Shown here: piece after piece, positions 56,424-64,000 of the stretch
Numbering within the stretch: the stretch's first letter is position 1
Layout of the letters: each line of letters begins with the position of its first letter
Origin: Cupriavidus laharis
GTDB lineage: Bacteria; Pseudomonadota; Gammaproteobacteria; Burkholderiales; Burkholderiaceae
NCBI RefSeq assembly: GCF_914271435.1
Contig: NZ_CAJZAI010000003.1
Coordinates: 310,001-374,000, forward strand
DNA: 64,000 nucleotides
Direction: 5' to 3'
Notes under the pieces: generated by a model
Databases searched by the model: none
What the model was told of the DNA's origin: nothing
The model's input: only the letters and a program-made list of their open reading frames with translations
Program-made: the position numbers and the translations under genes

Positions 56424-57504
56424 GGCGCGGGCCGCGGTGTCGCGCGTGGCACTGGTGGCGGCGCCGGTGGGCGCCGTGGCGGCCACGCTGGTGATCTGCG
56501 CGCTGCTGGTCACGTGGGCCGGAGCGCCCGTCGGGCGGGCTTATCTGACGCTGCTCGAAGGCGGCTTCGGCTCGCGCTTTGCCTGGTCTGAAACGCTGAC
56601 GCGCGCCACGCCGCTGATGCTGACCGGGCTGGCCGTCGCCGTGGCATTTCGCGCCCGGCTCTTCAATATCGGCGCCGAAGGCCAGCTCTATCTTGGCGCG
56701 CTGGCCGCCGTGGCAATCGGCGGGCAGGTCGATGGCGGTGCCGCGCCGTGGGCCGCGCAGCTTCCGGCCGGCGTGCTGTTTGGGCTGATGGTCGCAGCCG
56801 GCATGCTGGCCGGGGCATTGCTGCTGCTCGGCCCAGCATGGCTCAAGCTGCGGCTTGGCGTCGATGAAGTGGTGACCACGCTGCTGCTGAATTTCATCGT
56901 GCTGCTGCTGGTGTCGATGATGCTCGATGGCCCGATGAAGGATCCGTTGGCCATGGGGTGGCCGCAGTCCGTGACCTTGCTGCCGGAGCTGGAACTGTCC
57001 CGGCTGATGGAACGTTCGCGCGTGCACAGTGGCCTGCTTGCGGCGTGCGCGCTCGCACTGGCGGTGTGGGCGCTGAACCGCTACACCGTGTTCGGCCTGC
57101 AGATGCGGGCGGTAGGCGCCAACGCGCGCGCGGCGGCGTTCGCCGGCATGCCGGTAGGACGCGTGACGCTGCTGGCCGCGCTATTGTCGGGGGCGCTGGC
57201 TGGCCTGGCTGGCGTCGTGGAAGTGGCGGGGCGAACGAGTTACCTTACGCTGGACATGTCGCCGGGCTACGGCTACGCAGGCATCGTCATCGCCATGCTT
57301 GCCGGGCTGAACCCGCTGGGCGTGGTGGCTGCGTCGATATTCGTGGCCGGTGTGCTGGTCGGCGCCGATGGCATGAGCCGCGCGGTCGGTGTGCCCAATG
57401 CCATTGCGGACGTGATTGTCGCGGTAGCGCTCCTGACCATGCTGGTCGCCACCATGCTGACGCGCTATCGCATCCGCCTGGACCGGGTGCGCGGAGCGGC
57501 CTGA
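56413..57504 (+). CDS. ABC permease 1 of the BMP-type importer
   Basis: A 363-residue BPD_transp_2 permease with 8-10 membrane helices and the family pattern RARLFNIGAEGQLYLGALAA, VDEVVTTLLLNFIVLLLVS and GANARAAAFAGMPVGRV. GGAGG precedes ATG 56413. It forms the transmembrane heterodimer with the next gene, which starts within its stop codon (TGATG). Confidence 0.9.
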   Translation: MRLEARAAVSRVALVAAPVGAVAATLVICALLVTWAGAPVGRAYLTLLEGGFGSRFAWSETLTRATPLMLTGLAVAVAFRARLFNIGAEGQLYLGALAAVAIGGQVDGGAAPWAAQLPAGVLFGLMVAAGMLAGALLLLGPAWLKLRLGVDEVVTTLLLNFIVLLLVSMMLDGPMKDPLAMGWPQSVTLLPELELSRLMERSRVHSGLLAACALALAVWALNRYTVFGLQMRAVGANARAAAFAGMPVGRVTLLAALLSGALAGLAGVVEVAGRTSYLTLDMSPGYGYAGIVIAMLAGLNPLGVVAASIFVAGVLVGADGMSRAVGVPNAIADVIVAVALLTMLVATMLTRYRIRLDRVRGAA

Positions 57505-58466
57505 TGGAACTGTTCGATATCCTTGCCGCCGCCCCGTTCTGGGTAGCCGTCCTGCGCGTAGCCACGCCGCTGGTGTTCGGCACGCTGGGCGTGCTGCTGT
57601 GCGAACGGGCCGGGGTGCTGAACCTGGGCATCGAAGGCATCATGGTCGCCGGTGCGTTTTCCGGCTGGCTGGCCGTGTACCACGGTGCGCCGCTATGGGG
57701 CGGGGTGGCGGTGGCGGCCGGCGCAGGGCTGGCGTTCGGGCTGCTGCATGGCTGGCTGACCGTGACGCTGGCTTTGTCGCAGCACGTGGCGGGCCTGGGG
57801 GTCACCATGCTGGCGACCAGCCTGTCCTATTACGCCTACCGGATCGGCTTTGCCTCGGTATCGTCGCCACCGACCATCACGCCGTTCGCGCCGATGCACT
57901 GGGTGCAGGACATACCTGTCGTTGGCCCGGCACTGGCGCCGGTGCTGGGCGCGCAGACATCGCTGACGCTGCTGGCCCTGCTGCTCGCACCGGTGATCGC
58001 CTGGCTGCTGTACCGCACGCCGCTCGGGCTTGCGGTGCGCATGGTCGGAGAGAATCCGGCAGCAGCCGAAGGGCAGGGCATCCGCGTGGGGGCAGTGCGC
58101 ATCGGCGCGGTCATGGCCGGCTCGGCGCTGATGGCGGTGGGCGGCGCGTTCCTGACCCTGTCGGCATTCAACGCATTCTTCTTCAACATGATCAACGGGC
58201 GTGGCTGGATCTGCGTGGCACTGGTAGTGTTCGCGTCGTGGCGGCCGGGGCGGGCGCTGCTGGGCGCGCTGCTGTTCGCCGCCTTCGATGCGCTGCAACT
58301 GCGCCTGCAGCAGGGCGGTGCCAGCCTGCCCGGGCTGCCGCCGCTGCCTTACCAGCTTTACCTGATGCTGCCCTACGTGCTGTCGATCCTGGCGCTGATC
58401 CTGGTGGCGCGCCGCGCCACGTATCCGCAGGCGCTGATGAAGCCGTACCGCCGGGGCGAACGCTGA
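57504..58466 (+). CDS. ABC permease 2 of the BMP-type importer
   Basis: A 320-residue BPD_transp_2 permease: ERAGVLNLGIEGIMVAGAFS, LSQHVAGLGVTMLATSLSYY and RMVGENPAAAEGQGIRVGAV are the family segments. It overlaps permease 1 by 1 bp. Together with the BMP protein and ATPase it completes a nucleobase/nucleoside importer. The cytosine deaminase gene follows 27 bp later. Confidence 0.9.
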   Translation: MELFDILAAAPFWVAVLRVATPLVFGTLGVLLCERAGVLNLGIEGIMVAGAFSGWLAVYHGAPLWGGVAVAAGAGLAFGLLHGWLTVTLALSQHVAGLGVTMLATSLSYYAYRIGFASVSSPPTITPFAPMHWVQDIPVVGPALAPVLGAQTSLTLLALLLAPVIAWLLYRTPLGLAVRMVGENPAAAEGQGIRVGAVRIGAVMAGSALMAVGGAFLTLSAFNAFFFNMINGRGWICVALVVFASWRPGRALLGALLFAAFDALQLRLQQGGASLPGLPPLPYQLYLMLPYVLSILALILVARRATYPQALMKPYRRGER

Positions 58467-58493
58467 CCTGACTCATCCGATCCTGGAGCGACC

Positions 58494-59792
58494 ATGCTGG
58501 AACTGATCTTGCGCCACTGCACGCTGCCTGATGGGCGTGCCGGTATCGATATCGGCATCGACAACGGCCGCATCGTCGCGGCGGAGCCTGCGCTGGCCGC
58601 CCAGGCGGCTACCGAGATCGACGCCGCGGGGCAACTGGTGACACCGCCCTTTGTCGATGCGCACTTTCATATGGATTCCACGCTGTCGTACGGGCTGCCG
58701 CGCGTGAACCAGTCCGGCACGCTGCTCGAGGGCATTGCGCTGTGGGGGGAACTGAAGCCACTGCTGACGCAGGAGGCACTAATCGAGCGCGCGCTGGCGT
58801 ACTGCGACTGGGCCGTGGCCAAGGGGCTGCTGGCGATCCGCTCGCATGTGGATGTGTGCGATCCGCGCCTGCTTGCGGTAGAGGCGCTGCTGCACGTGCG
58901 CGAGCACGTGCGTCCCTACCTTGACCTGCAGCTCGTGGCCTTCCCGCAGGACGGCGTGCTGCGTGCGCCGGGCGCGCTGGACAACCTGCGCCGCGCGCTC
59001 GACATGGGCGTGGAGGTGGTCGGCGGCATCCCGCATTTCGAGCGCACCATGGCAGACGGTGCTGCGTCGGTGCGCGTGCTGTGCGAACTGGCCGCCGAAC
59101 GCGGCCTGCGCGTCGACATGCATTGCGACGAGAGCGACGACCCGATGTCGCGCCACATCGAAACGCTGGCGAGCGAAACGGTGCGGCTGGGCCTGCAGGG
59201 ACGCGTTGCCGGCTCGCACCTCACGTCGATGCATTCGATGGACAACTACTACGTGTCCAAGCTGATGCCGCTGATGCGTGAGGCTGGCGTGGCCGCGATC
59301 GCCAATCCGCTGATCAACATCACGCTGCAGGGCCGGCATGACACCTACCCGAAGCGGCGCGGCATGACGCGCGTGCCGGAACTGCTGGCCGCAGGCGTCC
59401 CGGTGGCCTTCGGCCATGACTGCGTGATGGACCCCTGGTACAGCCTCGGCAGCGGCGACATGCTGGAAGTGGCCCACATGGGCCTGCATGTGGGCCAGAT
59501 GACCGGGCAGGACGCGATGCGCAGCTGCTTTGCCGCCGTGACATCCACGCCTGCGCAGATCCTCGGCCTCGATGGCTACGGCCTGGCGCCCGGCTGCCGC
59601 GCGGACCTGGTGCTGCTGCAGGCCCGCGATCCCGTCGAGGCGATCCGCCTGCGTGCCACGCGCCTGCTGGTGCTGCGCGCGGGCAAGACGGTGGCGACCA
59701 CGCCGCCGGCCACGGCGACACTGCACCTGCCGGGCCGTCCGCCACAGGTGGATTTCATGGCCAGGCGGGTCAATCCGGTGCGGAACGGCTGA
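58494..59792 (+). CDS. Cytosine deaminase-like amidohydrolase
   Basis: A 432-residue amidohydrolase close to CodA. Metal ligands are in PPFVDAHFHMDST (HxH), MHCDESDDP and FGHDCVMDPWYSLGSGDML, the last matching the CodA FGHDxVxDPWY motif. It deaminates cytosine to uracil (or a related pyrimidine/creatinine-like ring), which can then enter the Upp/URC1/URC4 route. It is the last gene of the 49679-59792 locus; no strong terminator follows it. Confidence 0.88.
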   Translation: MLELILRHCTLPDGRAGIDIGIDNGRIVAAEPALAAQAATEIDAAGQLVTPPFVDAHFHMDSTLSYGLPRVNQSGTLLEGIALWGELKPLLTQEALIERALAYCDWAVAKGLLAIRSHVDVCDPRLLAVEALLHVREHVRPYLDLQLVAFPQDGVLRAPGALDNLRRALDMGVEVVGGIPHFERTMADGAASVRVLCELAAERGLRVDMHCDESDDPMSRHIETLASETVRLGLQGRVAGSHLTSMHSMDNYYVSKLMPLMREAGVAAIANPLINITLQGRHDTYPKRRGMTRVPELLAAGVPVAFGHDCVMDPWYSLGSGDMLEVAHMGLHVGQMTGQDAMRSCFAAVTSTPAQILGLDGYGLAPGCRADLVLLQARDPVEAIRLRATRLLVLRAGKTVATTPPATATLHLPGRPPQVDFMARRVNPVRNG

Positions 59793-59818
59793 CCCATGCA
59801 GTTTTTTGTGAGGGGGTG

Positions 59819-59847
59819 TTGACAAGGCTTGTTTGGCTCAGCATAAT
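59819..59847 (+). promoter_or_regulatory. Promoter of tRNA-Leu
   Basis: TTGACA (59819-59824) and CATAAT (59842-59847) are 17 bp apart, a near-consensus sigma-70 promoter 39 bp before the tRNA. Confidence 0.8.
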
Positions 59848-59886
59848 TGCGTTCTTCGCATCGCAGCAGCAATGCAGCGAAACGAA

Positions 59887-59973
59887 GCCCAGATGGCGGA
59901 ATTGGTAGACGCACTAGGTTCAGGTCCTAGCGGTGGCAACACTGTGGAGGTTCGAGTCCTCTTCTGGGCACCA
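59887..59973 (+). tRNA. tRNA-Leu (anticodon CAG)
   Basis: An 87-nt class II tRNA. The acceptor GCCCAGA pairs with TCTGGGC, followed by A and an encoded CCA. The anticodon stem CTAGG/CCTAG encloses loop TTCAGGT (anticodon CAG). A long variable arm (CGGTGGCAACACTG) and T loop TTCGAGT are present. It reads CUG, a frequent codon in this high-GC genome. Confidence 0.95.
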
Positions 59974-59980
59974 AATTCAG

Positions 59981-60010
59981 AAAAGGCCCGCAGCAATGCG
60001 GGCCTTTTTT
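59981..60010 (+). terminator. Terminator of tRNA-Leu
   Basis: AAAAGGCCCGC and GCGGGCCTTTT form an 11-bp stem with a 6-nt loop, ending in six T. A classical rho-independent terminator. Confidence 0.9.
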
Positions 60011-60053
60011 CGTTTACGGCTGACGAGGAGCGGGGGCGTTGGCTCCCCAGGAC

Positions 60054-61856
60054 TCACTCGTCAACGGCCTCCGCGGGTTCGTCGGCGCGGCGCACGCAAT
60101 TGCGGCCCTCTGCCTTGGCACGATACATCGCCGCGTCGGCCGCGGCGAACAGGCGTGGCCAGTGGGCTGCGCCGCTGCGCTCCGTCGCCACGCCGAAGCT
60201 GGCGGTCACCGGCAGGCGGGTGCCGTCGGCCAGGCGGATCGGTTCGGCGCAAATGGCGGTGCGCAATGCGTGCGCCATGGATGCGGCTTCGTCAGTGCTG
60301 GCCCCAGGCATCAGCAGGGCAAACTCCTCGCCACCGAAACGGGCCAGCGCATGGTCGGGGTTCACCATGTTGCGCATCAGGTCGGCCACTGCGCGCAGCA
60401 CCTGGTCACCGGCAGGATGGCCGTGCCGGTCATTGATCTGCTTGAATCGATCCACATCCATCAGGATCAGGCTCACGGTCGCCGAACCTGCCGGGTCGGC
60501 GGGCTGCGCGGCAATGCGTTCCAGCACGCGCCGGTTCAGCAGTCCGGTCAGGCTGTCGGTCCGGGCCTGGTGCTCCAGCTGTTCGGTGAGCGATGCGCGC
60601 TCGCGCAGCTTGCGGCGCAGGATGTCCAGCGCATCAAACAGGCGCCGCATCTCGTGGCCCGTTGCCGGCATGGCAAAGGCCGGGCGGCTGCGCCCTTCGG
60701 CCAGAGCGATGACTGCATCGCGCGCGTGCAGCAGCGGCAGGAACACCGAGCGCTGCGCGAACACGAGCAAATAGCCAAGTACCAGCAGGATCAGCGCCGA
60801 TACACCGCCGGCGGTGGCGAGCACGCGCAATGCGCGCGTCCGGTCGGCCTCGAAATGCGCGATCACCTCGTCCAGGAACGCGCTGCGCAGGCGCTCCAAT
60901 GGCTCAAGCGTAGGCACATAGCGGTTGGTGAACTCGGTCGGGGTCATGGAGTAGTGCCCCGACACGCGGCCTTGTGCCACCATGCTGTCGACCATGGACA
61001 GGCCCTGGCCGAAGAACTGGTGGTTCGCATCGGCGAAGGCGTGCTCAAGCCGAGGCGCTTCGCCATACATGTTGTAGGCCGGGCCCGCCAGCTCCCACAG
61101 CTCCACCAGGCGGCCGCGCGAACGTGACGCATCGGCGAGGCTGCGAACCGGGATTGGCTGGCGCGCCGCAATGGGTGCCATGATCTGCGAGGCCACGCGT
61201 CCGCCGTATTCGCGCAGGTCGCCCAGCATCTTGCCGGCCAGTGCGGGCGCCGCCAGGCCGACGTGGCAGGCCGACAACTGCCTGACCTGCCAGCCGACGA
61301 CCGGTTGCAGGGCATCCACGGCCTGGAACATGCCTTCGATGGCATGCTGGATCTCCTCCATCTGTCTGGCTTCCAGCGGCTGGGTTGCCAGCGCGTCGAT
61401 TTCCGCGCGTGCGCGGTGCAGCCGCTCCCGCACACGTTCGACCATCAGTGGCGGTATGTGGTGCTGGTGCAGGCCAGCCGGCGCCGGCGGCGGCGTGAGC
61501 AGCCGTTCCAGTGCGGCATCGCTGCGCGCGCGGAATGCCCGCAGCCTGTCGCGCGCGGCACTTTCCTGCGAGGGAGGCTCGCCCAGCACACTGTTGGCCG
61601 GGCCGCGTTCCGCGGACAGCACATTGGCCGCATCCAGCAAGACGCGGTACTCGGAGATGTCATACAGGTTCTGCCGCGCGGCAGCGAAATCGCCATAGGA
61701 CCGGGCCATCAGCAATGCTGCCAGCCCGATCGTGCAGAGCCCGGCTATTGCCGTTGCGGCTGCCAGCTTGCGCTTCAGGCTCTGGCTGCGGCCTGCTGCC
61801 AGCGGAACGCTGGTGCCGGGCTTGCCGGCTTGGCGAAGTCTTCGCCAGAACGCCAT
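60054..61856 (-). CDS. Membrane-bound diguanylate cyclase (GGDEF)
   Basis: A 600-residue protein: TM1 (LAAATAIAGLCTIGLAALL), a roughly 300-residue helical periplasmic sensor, TM2 (VSALILLVLGYLLVFAQ), a HAMP-like linker, then a GGDEF domain with active site RFGGEEF and LMDVDRFKQINDRHGHPAGD. The RxxD inhibitory site that normally lies five residues before GGEEF is absent (NPDH there), so product inhibition is probably lost. AGGAGGAGA precedes ATG 61856. It should make cyclic-di-GMP in response to an unknown periplasmic signal. Confidence 0.9.
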   Translation of the reverse strand: MAFWRRLRQAGKPGTSVPLAAGRSQSLKRKLAAATAIAGLCTIGLAALLMARSYGDFAAARQNLYDISEYRVLLDAANVLSAERGPANSVLGEPPSQESAARDRLRAFRARSDAALERLLTPPPAPAGLHQHHIPPLMVERVRERLHRARAEIDALATQPLEARQMEEIQHAIEGMFQAVDALQPVVGWQVRQLSACHVGLAAPALAGKMLGDLREYGGRVASQIMAPIAARQPIPVRSLADASRSRGRLVELWELAGPAYNMYGEAPRLEHAFADANHQFFGQGLSMVDSMVAQGRVSGHYSMTPTEFTNRYVPTLEPLERLRSAFLDEVIAHFEADRTRALRVLATAGGVSALILLVLGYLLVFAQRSVFLPLLHARDAVIALAEGRSRPAFAMPATGHEMRRLFDALDILRRKLRERASLTEQLEHQARTDSLTGLLNRRVLERIAAQPADPAGSATVSLILMDVDRFKQINDRHGHPAGDQVLRAVADLMRNMVNPDHALARFGGEEFALLMPGASTDEAASMAHALRTAICAEPIRLADGTRLPVTASFGVATERSGAAHWPRLFAAADAAMYRAKAEGRNCVRRADEPAEAVDE

Positions 61857-62100
61857 GGTTGTCTCCTCCTGCACCGACTCGGCCAGGAAAGGAATAGGAA
61901 ATCGTTGAATTTCGACATTATTGACGAAAATTACTAGTGCTCAGGGCAAAGCCGACGCCATTGCTCCACTAAGCAGGCGCGTAGTTCCGACCCAGGCAAG
62001 GGCCGCGCGGCATCCAACATTCGCCGCTTACCCTCGGGTGGCATTTGACCTATGCTCAAGCTAATCGGGCAGGCTTTGATAACGTCCGAAGGTGGTTGCC

Positions 62101-62961
62101 ATGACTATGGTCTTGTCATCATCAAGAGAGAGGGAGGCAGGGACGTACCCCGCGTGGCACGACTGTGCCGCGGCTCAACACGGGGCGCGCCACCATCACC
62201 TGCAATGCTGCTGCGTGCTGGCCATGCTGATGTGTTCCGTGGCCAGGGCCGACGATGGCGCCCCGGGCACCGATGCCATCCTCGGCTGGCAACATGTGCA
62301 AGCGAGCGACCTTGGCGGGATGGCTGCCGGTGCAGCACCCGCTGGCCGCGGTTCCGGCTCTTCCGTCGAATACAACGCCGCGCCGCCAGGTTACTCCCCG
62401 CGCATCGAGGTAACGACAGGGGCGGGGCCGGATGACGACGCGCCCGGCCTTGCGGCCATCGATCGCGATACCGAACGCATGCGCTACGGCCCGCGCCGGT
62501 TCCTGGTTCATGTCGACGATGTCACCACTGCCAGCGGGTTCGTGGACAGCCGCGTGCGCACCATGGCGGTGGCGCTCGACGCCGTCGTGCCGCATGCCGG
62601 CGGCCTGACCATCCAGCCTCGCGTACAAATGGCCTACCAGCCCGGCAATGCTGCCGCAGGGACGCAGACGCCCGACATGCTGGGCGATTCCAGTGCCACC
62701 GGTATCGGCGTGCGCCTGTACGGCGCCCAGCCGACCCGGCTCGCGGGTGTCTACCCGTTCGTCGAAGCAGACTGGTGGCAGGAGAGCCGCAAGCAGACCA
62801 TCAACATCAACGGCACCAAGATCGATACGGATCTGCTGCGCGGGCTGTTCTCGTTCAACATCGGCGCCCACGGCAACACCGCATCCGGTGTGAAGCTGTG
62901 GTTCAAGGTCAAGGCGGGGCGCAATGCCGGGGGTACCGTCGGCGCGCGCTATCGCTGGTAG
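62101..62961 (+). CDS. Outer-membrane beta-barrel protein (autotransporter-like C-terminus)
   Basis: A 286-residue protein. The N-terminus is unusual: a hydrophobic stretch (QCCCVLAMLMCSVARAD) begins only after about 35 polar residues, so the true start may be further in or the signal peptide is atypical. The C-terminal part has alternating strands (LTIQPRVQMAYQPG, GVYPFVEADWWQES, GVKLWFKVKAGRN) and ends VGARYRW, the terminal aromatic expected for an outer-membrane barrel. It resembles an autotransporter barrel with almost no passenger. GAAGG lies before ATG 62101. Confidence 0.62.
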   Translation: MTMVLSSSREREAGTYPAWHDCAAAQHGARHHHLQCCCVLAMLMCSVARADDGAPGTDAILGWQHVQASDLGGMAAGAAPAGRGSGSSVEYNAAPPGYSPRIEVTTGAGPDDDAPGLAAIDRDTERMRYGPRRFLVHVDDVTTASGFVDSRVRTMAVALDAVVPHAGGLTIQPRVQMAYQPGNAAAGTQTPDMLGDSSATGIGVRLYGAQPTRLAGVYPFVEADWWQESRKQTININGTKIDTDLLRGLFSFNIGAHGNTASGVKLWFKVKAGRNAGGTVGARYRW

Positions 62962-63011
62962 GTAACGTCACGGCGCCGGCATGCGGCCTGAAAGTTTTTT
63001 TCTGAAGGGGC

Positions 63012-63039
63012 TTGCACAAAGGCCAAAGTGCGGTAGAAT
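63012..63039 (+). promoter_or_regulatory. Promoter of tRNA-Arg
   Basis: TTGCAC (63012-63017) and TAGAAT (63034-63039) are 16 bp apart. The -10 ends 13 bp before the mature tRNA 5-prime end. Confidence 0.75.
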
Positions 63040-63052
63040 CTCTGTCTCGCGT

Positions 63053-63129
63053 GCGGCTGTAGCTCAGTTGGATAGAGTACTTGGCTACGAACCAAGGGGT
63101 CGTGGGTTCGAATCCTGCCAGCCGCGCCA
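63053..63129 (+). tRNA. tRNA-Arg (anticodon ACG)
   Basis: A 77-nt tRNA. Acceptor GCGGCTG pairs with CAGCCGC, followed by G and an encoded CCA. Anticodon stem CTTGG/CCAAG encloses CTACGAA (anticodon ACG, A34 expected to become inosine). T loop TTCGAAT is standard. Confidence 0.95.
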
Positions 63130-63142
63130 CCTATGCTGAAAG

Positions 63143-63173
63143 AAAAGGGCTTCCGGAAACGGAAGCCCTTTTT
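63143..63173 (+). terminator. Terminator of tRNA-Arg
   Basis: AAAAGGGCTTCC and GGAAGCCCTTTT form a 12-bp stem with a 6-nt loop and a T run. Confidence 0.9.
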
Positions 63174-63310
63174 CATTCCGGCAATGGCGCTCGAGGCGGG
63201 CATCGCGTCATGTGCCGGCTCTGCACGGCGCGTCATTTGGCACTACAGTGAATGAGCCTTGGCGTTTCGGCCTCATTTCCGTTTCGTCCAGTGACGCAGA
63301 CCTCGCTCAG

Positions 63311-63883
63311 ATGCCCGAACCCATACCCTTGCCATTCATGCCAACCCGACTGACGTTGCGGGATGGCCGCCATGTCCTGCTGCGCGAGATCTGCGAGCAG
63401 GACCGGGCCGGCCTGCTCGCCGCGTTCGCGAGGTTGTCTGACGACGCCCGCTACACACGCTTCATGGCGCCCATGCGCGAGTTGCCGGATGTCATGGTCG
63501 AGCAGGCCACGCATCCCGAGCCCGGGCATGAGTGTGCGCTGGTCGCAGTGAGTGACGGAGATGGCAAGGATGGCGGTGGCAGGCTGGTGGGCGGCGCCCG
63601 CTTTGTGGCGCCGCCAGGTAGCGAGGTCTGCGAGTTCGCCATCACGCTCGATGACGACTGGCATGGCGTGGGACTGGCTCGCGGCCTGATGACGCCGCTG
63701 ATTGCCATGGCCAGGGCACGCGGCTACCAGCGCATGGAAGGATTCGTGCTGGCGATGAACACGCCCATGCGCCGCCTGGCGCGCCGGCTGGGGTTTACCG
63801 ATGTGGCCTGCCCCGATGATCCGACTGTGCGTATCGTCACGCTGCCGCTTGGCGAGAAGGCGGCAGTTGGCGGGGCTGGTTGA
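63311..63883 (+). CDS. GNAT-family acetyltransferase
   Basis: A 190-residue protein starting at ATG 63311 (MPEPIPLPFM); a GTG at 63212 would add 33 residues lacking family features. TLRDGRHVLLREICEQDRAG is a typical GNAT N-terminus, then FAITLDDDWHGVGLARGLMT (motif A, acetyl-CoA binding) and NTPMRRLARRLGF (motif B). Similar single-domain GNATs are fused to acyl-CoA synthetases in lysine acetylation systems, but here the domain stands alone. Substrate unknown. Confidence 0.82.
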   Translation: MPEPIPLPFMPTRLTLRDGRHVLLREICEQDRAGLLAAFARLSDDARYTRFMAPMRELPDVMVEQATHPEPGHECALVAVSDGDGKDGGGRLVGGARFVAPPGSEVCEFAITLDDDWHGVGLARGLMTPLIAMARARGYQRMEGFVLAMNTPMRRLARRLGFTDVACPDDPTVRIVTLPLGEKAAVGGAG

Positions 63884-63927
63884 AACGTGGGGGATGACGA
63901 GTCCGTGGCGAACGGAGGGAGGCCACC

Positions 63928-64000
63928 ATGTCTGTACTGCTGCTCGGGAATATCGAGCCCGATACGACCGATGACGAGATCCGCGCATTCCTGGTGAAGT
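63928..64000 (+). CDS. RNA-binding protein with RRM motif (cut by window edge)
   Basis: GGAGGGAGG lies before ATG 63928 and the frame reads MSVLLLGNIEPDTTDDEIRA to the window edge. LLLGNIEPDTTDDEIRAFL is the RNP2-type start of an RRM domain. Burkholderiales carry short RRM proteins of this form. Only 24 codons are visible. Confidence 0.7.
   Translation, partial: MSVLLLGNIEPDTTDDEIRAFLVK

Noticed and set aside
60039-61127. Plus-strand open frame opposite the diguanylate cyclase
   Set aside because: It overlaps the GGDEF motif in antisense and has no ribosome binding site or domain.

Overview
The window is high-GC, densely packed chromosomal DNA. Its gene content points to a betaproteobacterium of the Burkholderiaceae, most like Cupriavidus or Ralstonia. 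The signs are orphan Bug/TctC solute-binding proteins, a czcICBA-type metal efflux locus with a divergent Zn/Cd P-type ATPase, H-NS-like and LysR regulators beside small catabolic cassettes, and many 1-4 bp start/stop overlaps. The genus is inferred from these protein families, not from a search. No insertion sequence, CRISPR array or rRNA was seen.

Layout. 0-6 kb: cell-wall genes (a DUF882 M15-like peptidase overlapping an L,D-transpeptidase), a glycine-zipper lipoprotein, a 3-hydroxyisobutyrate-dehydrogenase-type reductase and a subtilase with an unusual N-terminal region. 6-9 kb: a LuxR regulator and a hipBA toxin-antitoxin pair behind a near-perfect 22-bp inverted repeat. 9-20 kb: small catabolic cassettes. 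These are a Bug protein divergent from an IlvD/Edd dehydratase with a GntR regulator; an MFS transporter beside a decayed AraC gene; a LysR/CPA1 antiporter pair; and a 3-hydroxyacyl-CoA-dehydrogenase-like gene with a BKACE enzyme. 19.5-23 kb: a small secreted repeat protein, an H-NS-like protein and a metal-type two-component system. 23-27.6 kb: LysR, gamma-glutamyltransferase-like enzyme, Bug and GAF genes. 27.6-36.5 kb: the metal-efflux island, with czcICBA on the minus strand and a cadA/zntA-like ATPase on the plus strand from a textbook MerR-type promoter.

36.5-38.2 kb is a visibly AT-rich insert of two overlapping genes, a DUF6402-like protein and a small membrane protein. They could be an effector/immunity-like module and are the least explained genes here. 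38.3-45.5 kb is a complete L-Ara4N lipid A modification operon (arnT, an EmrE-like flippase subunit, arnB, arnC, split arnA, arnD). 46-49.4 kb holds HdeD, a secreted protein of unknown function, a second DPY-repeat secreted protein and an acyltransferase-3 protein.

49.6-59.8 kb is the most coherent system: a URC-type uracil catabolism locus. A RutR-like operator lies before a GTP-cyclohydrolase-II-like URC1 gene. It is followed by URC4 (DUF1688), uracil phosphoribosyltransferase, a RutR-like TetR regulator, a BMP-family ABC importer (binding protein, double ATPase, two permeases) and a cytosine deaminase. The inferred logic is import of nucleobase or nucleoside, deamination of cytosine to uracil, conversion to UMP, and ring opening by URC1/URC4, with control by the embedded regulator. 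59.8-64 kb carries tRNA-Leu(CAG) and tRNA-Arg(ACG), each with a promoter and terminator. Between them are a diguanylate cyclase and a short outer-membrane beta-barrel protein. A GNAT acetyltransferase and the start of an RRM protein follow.
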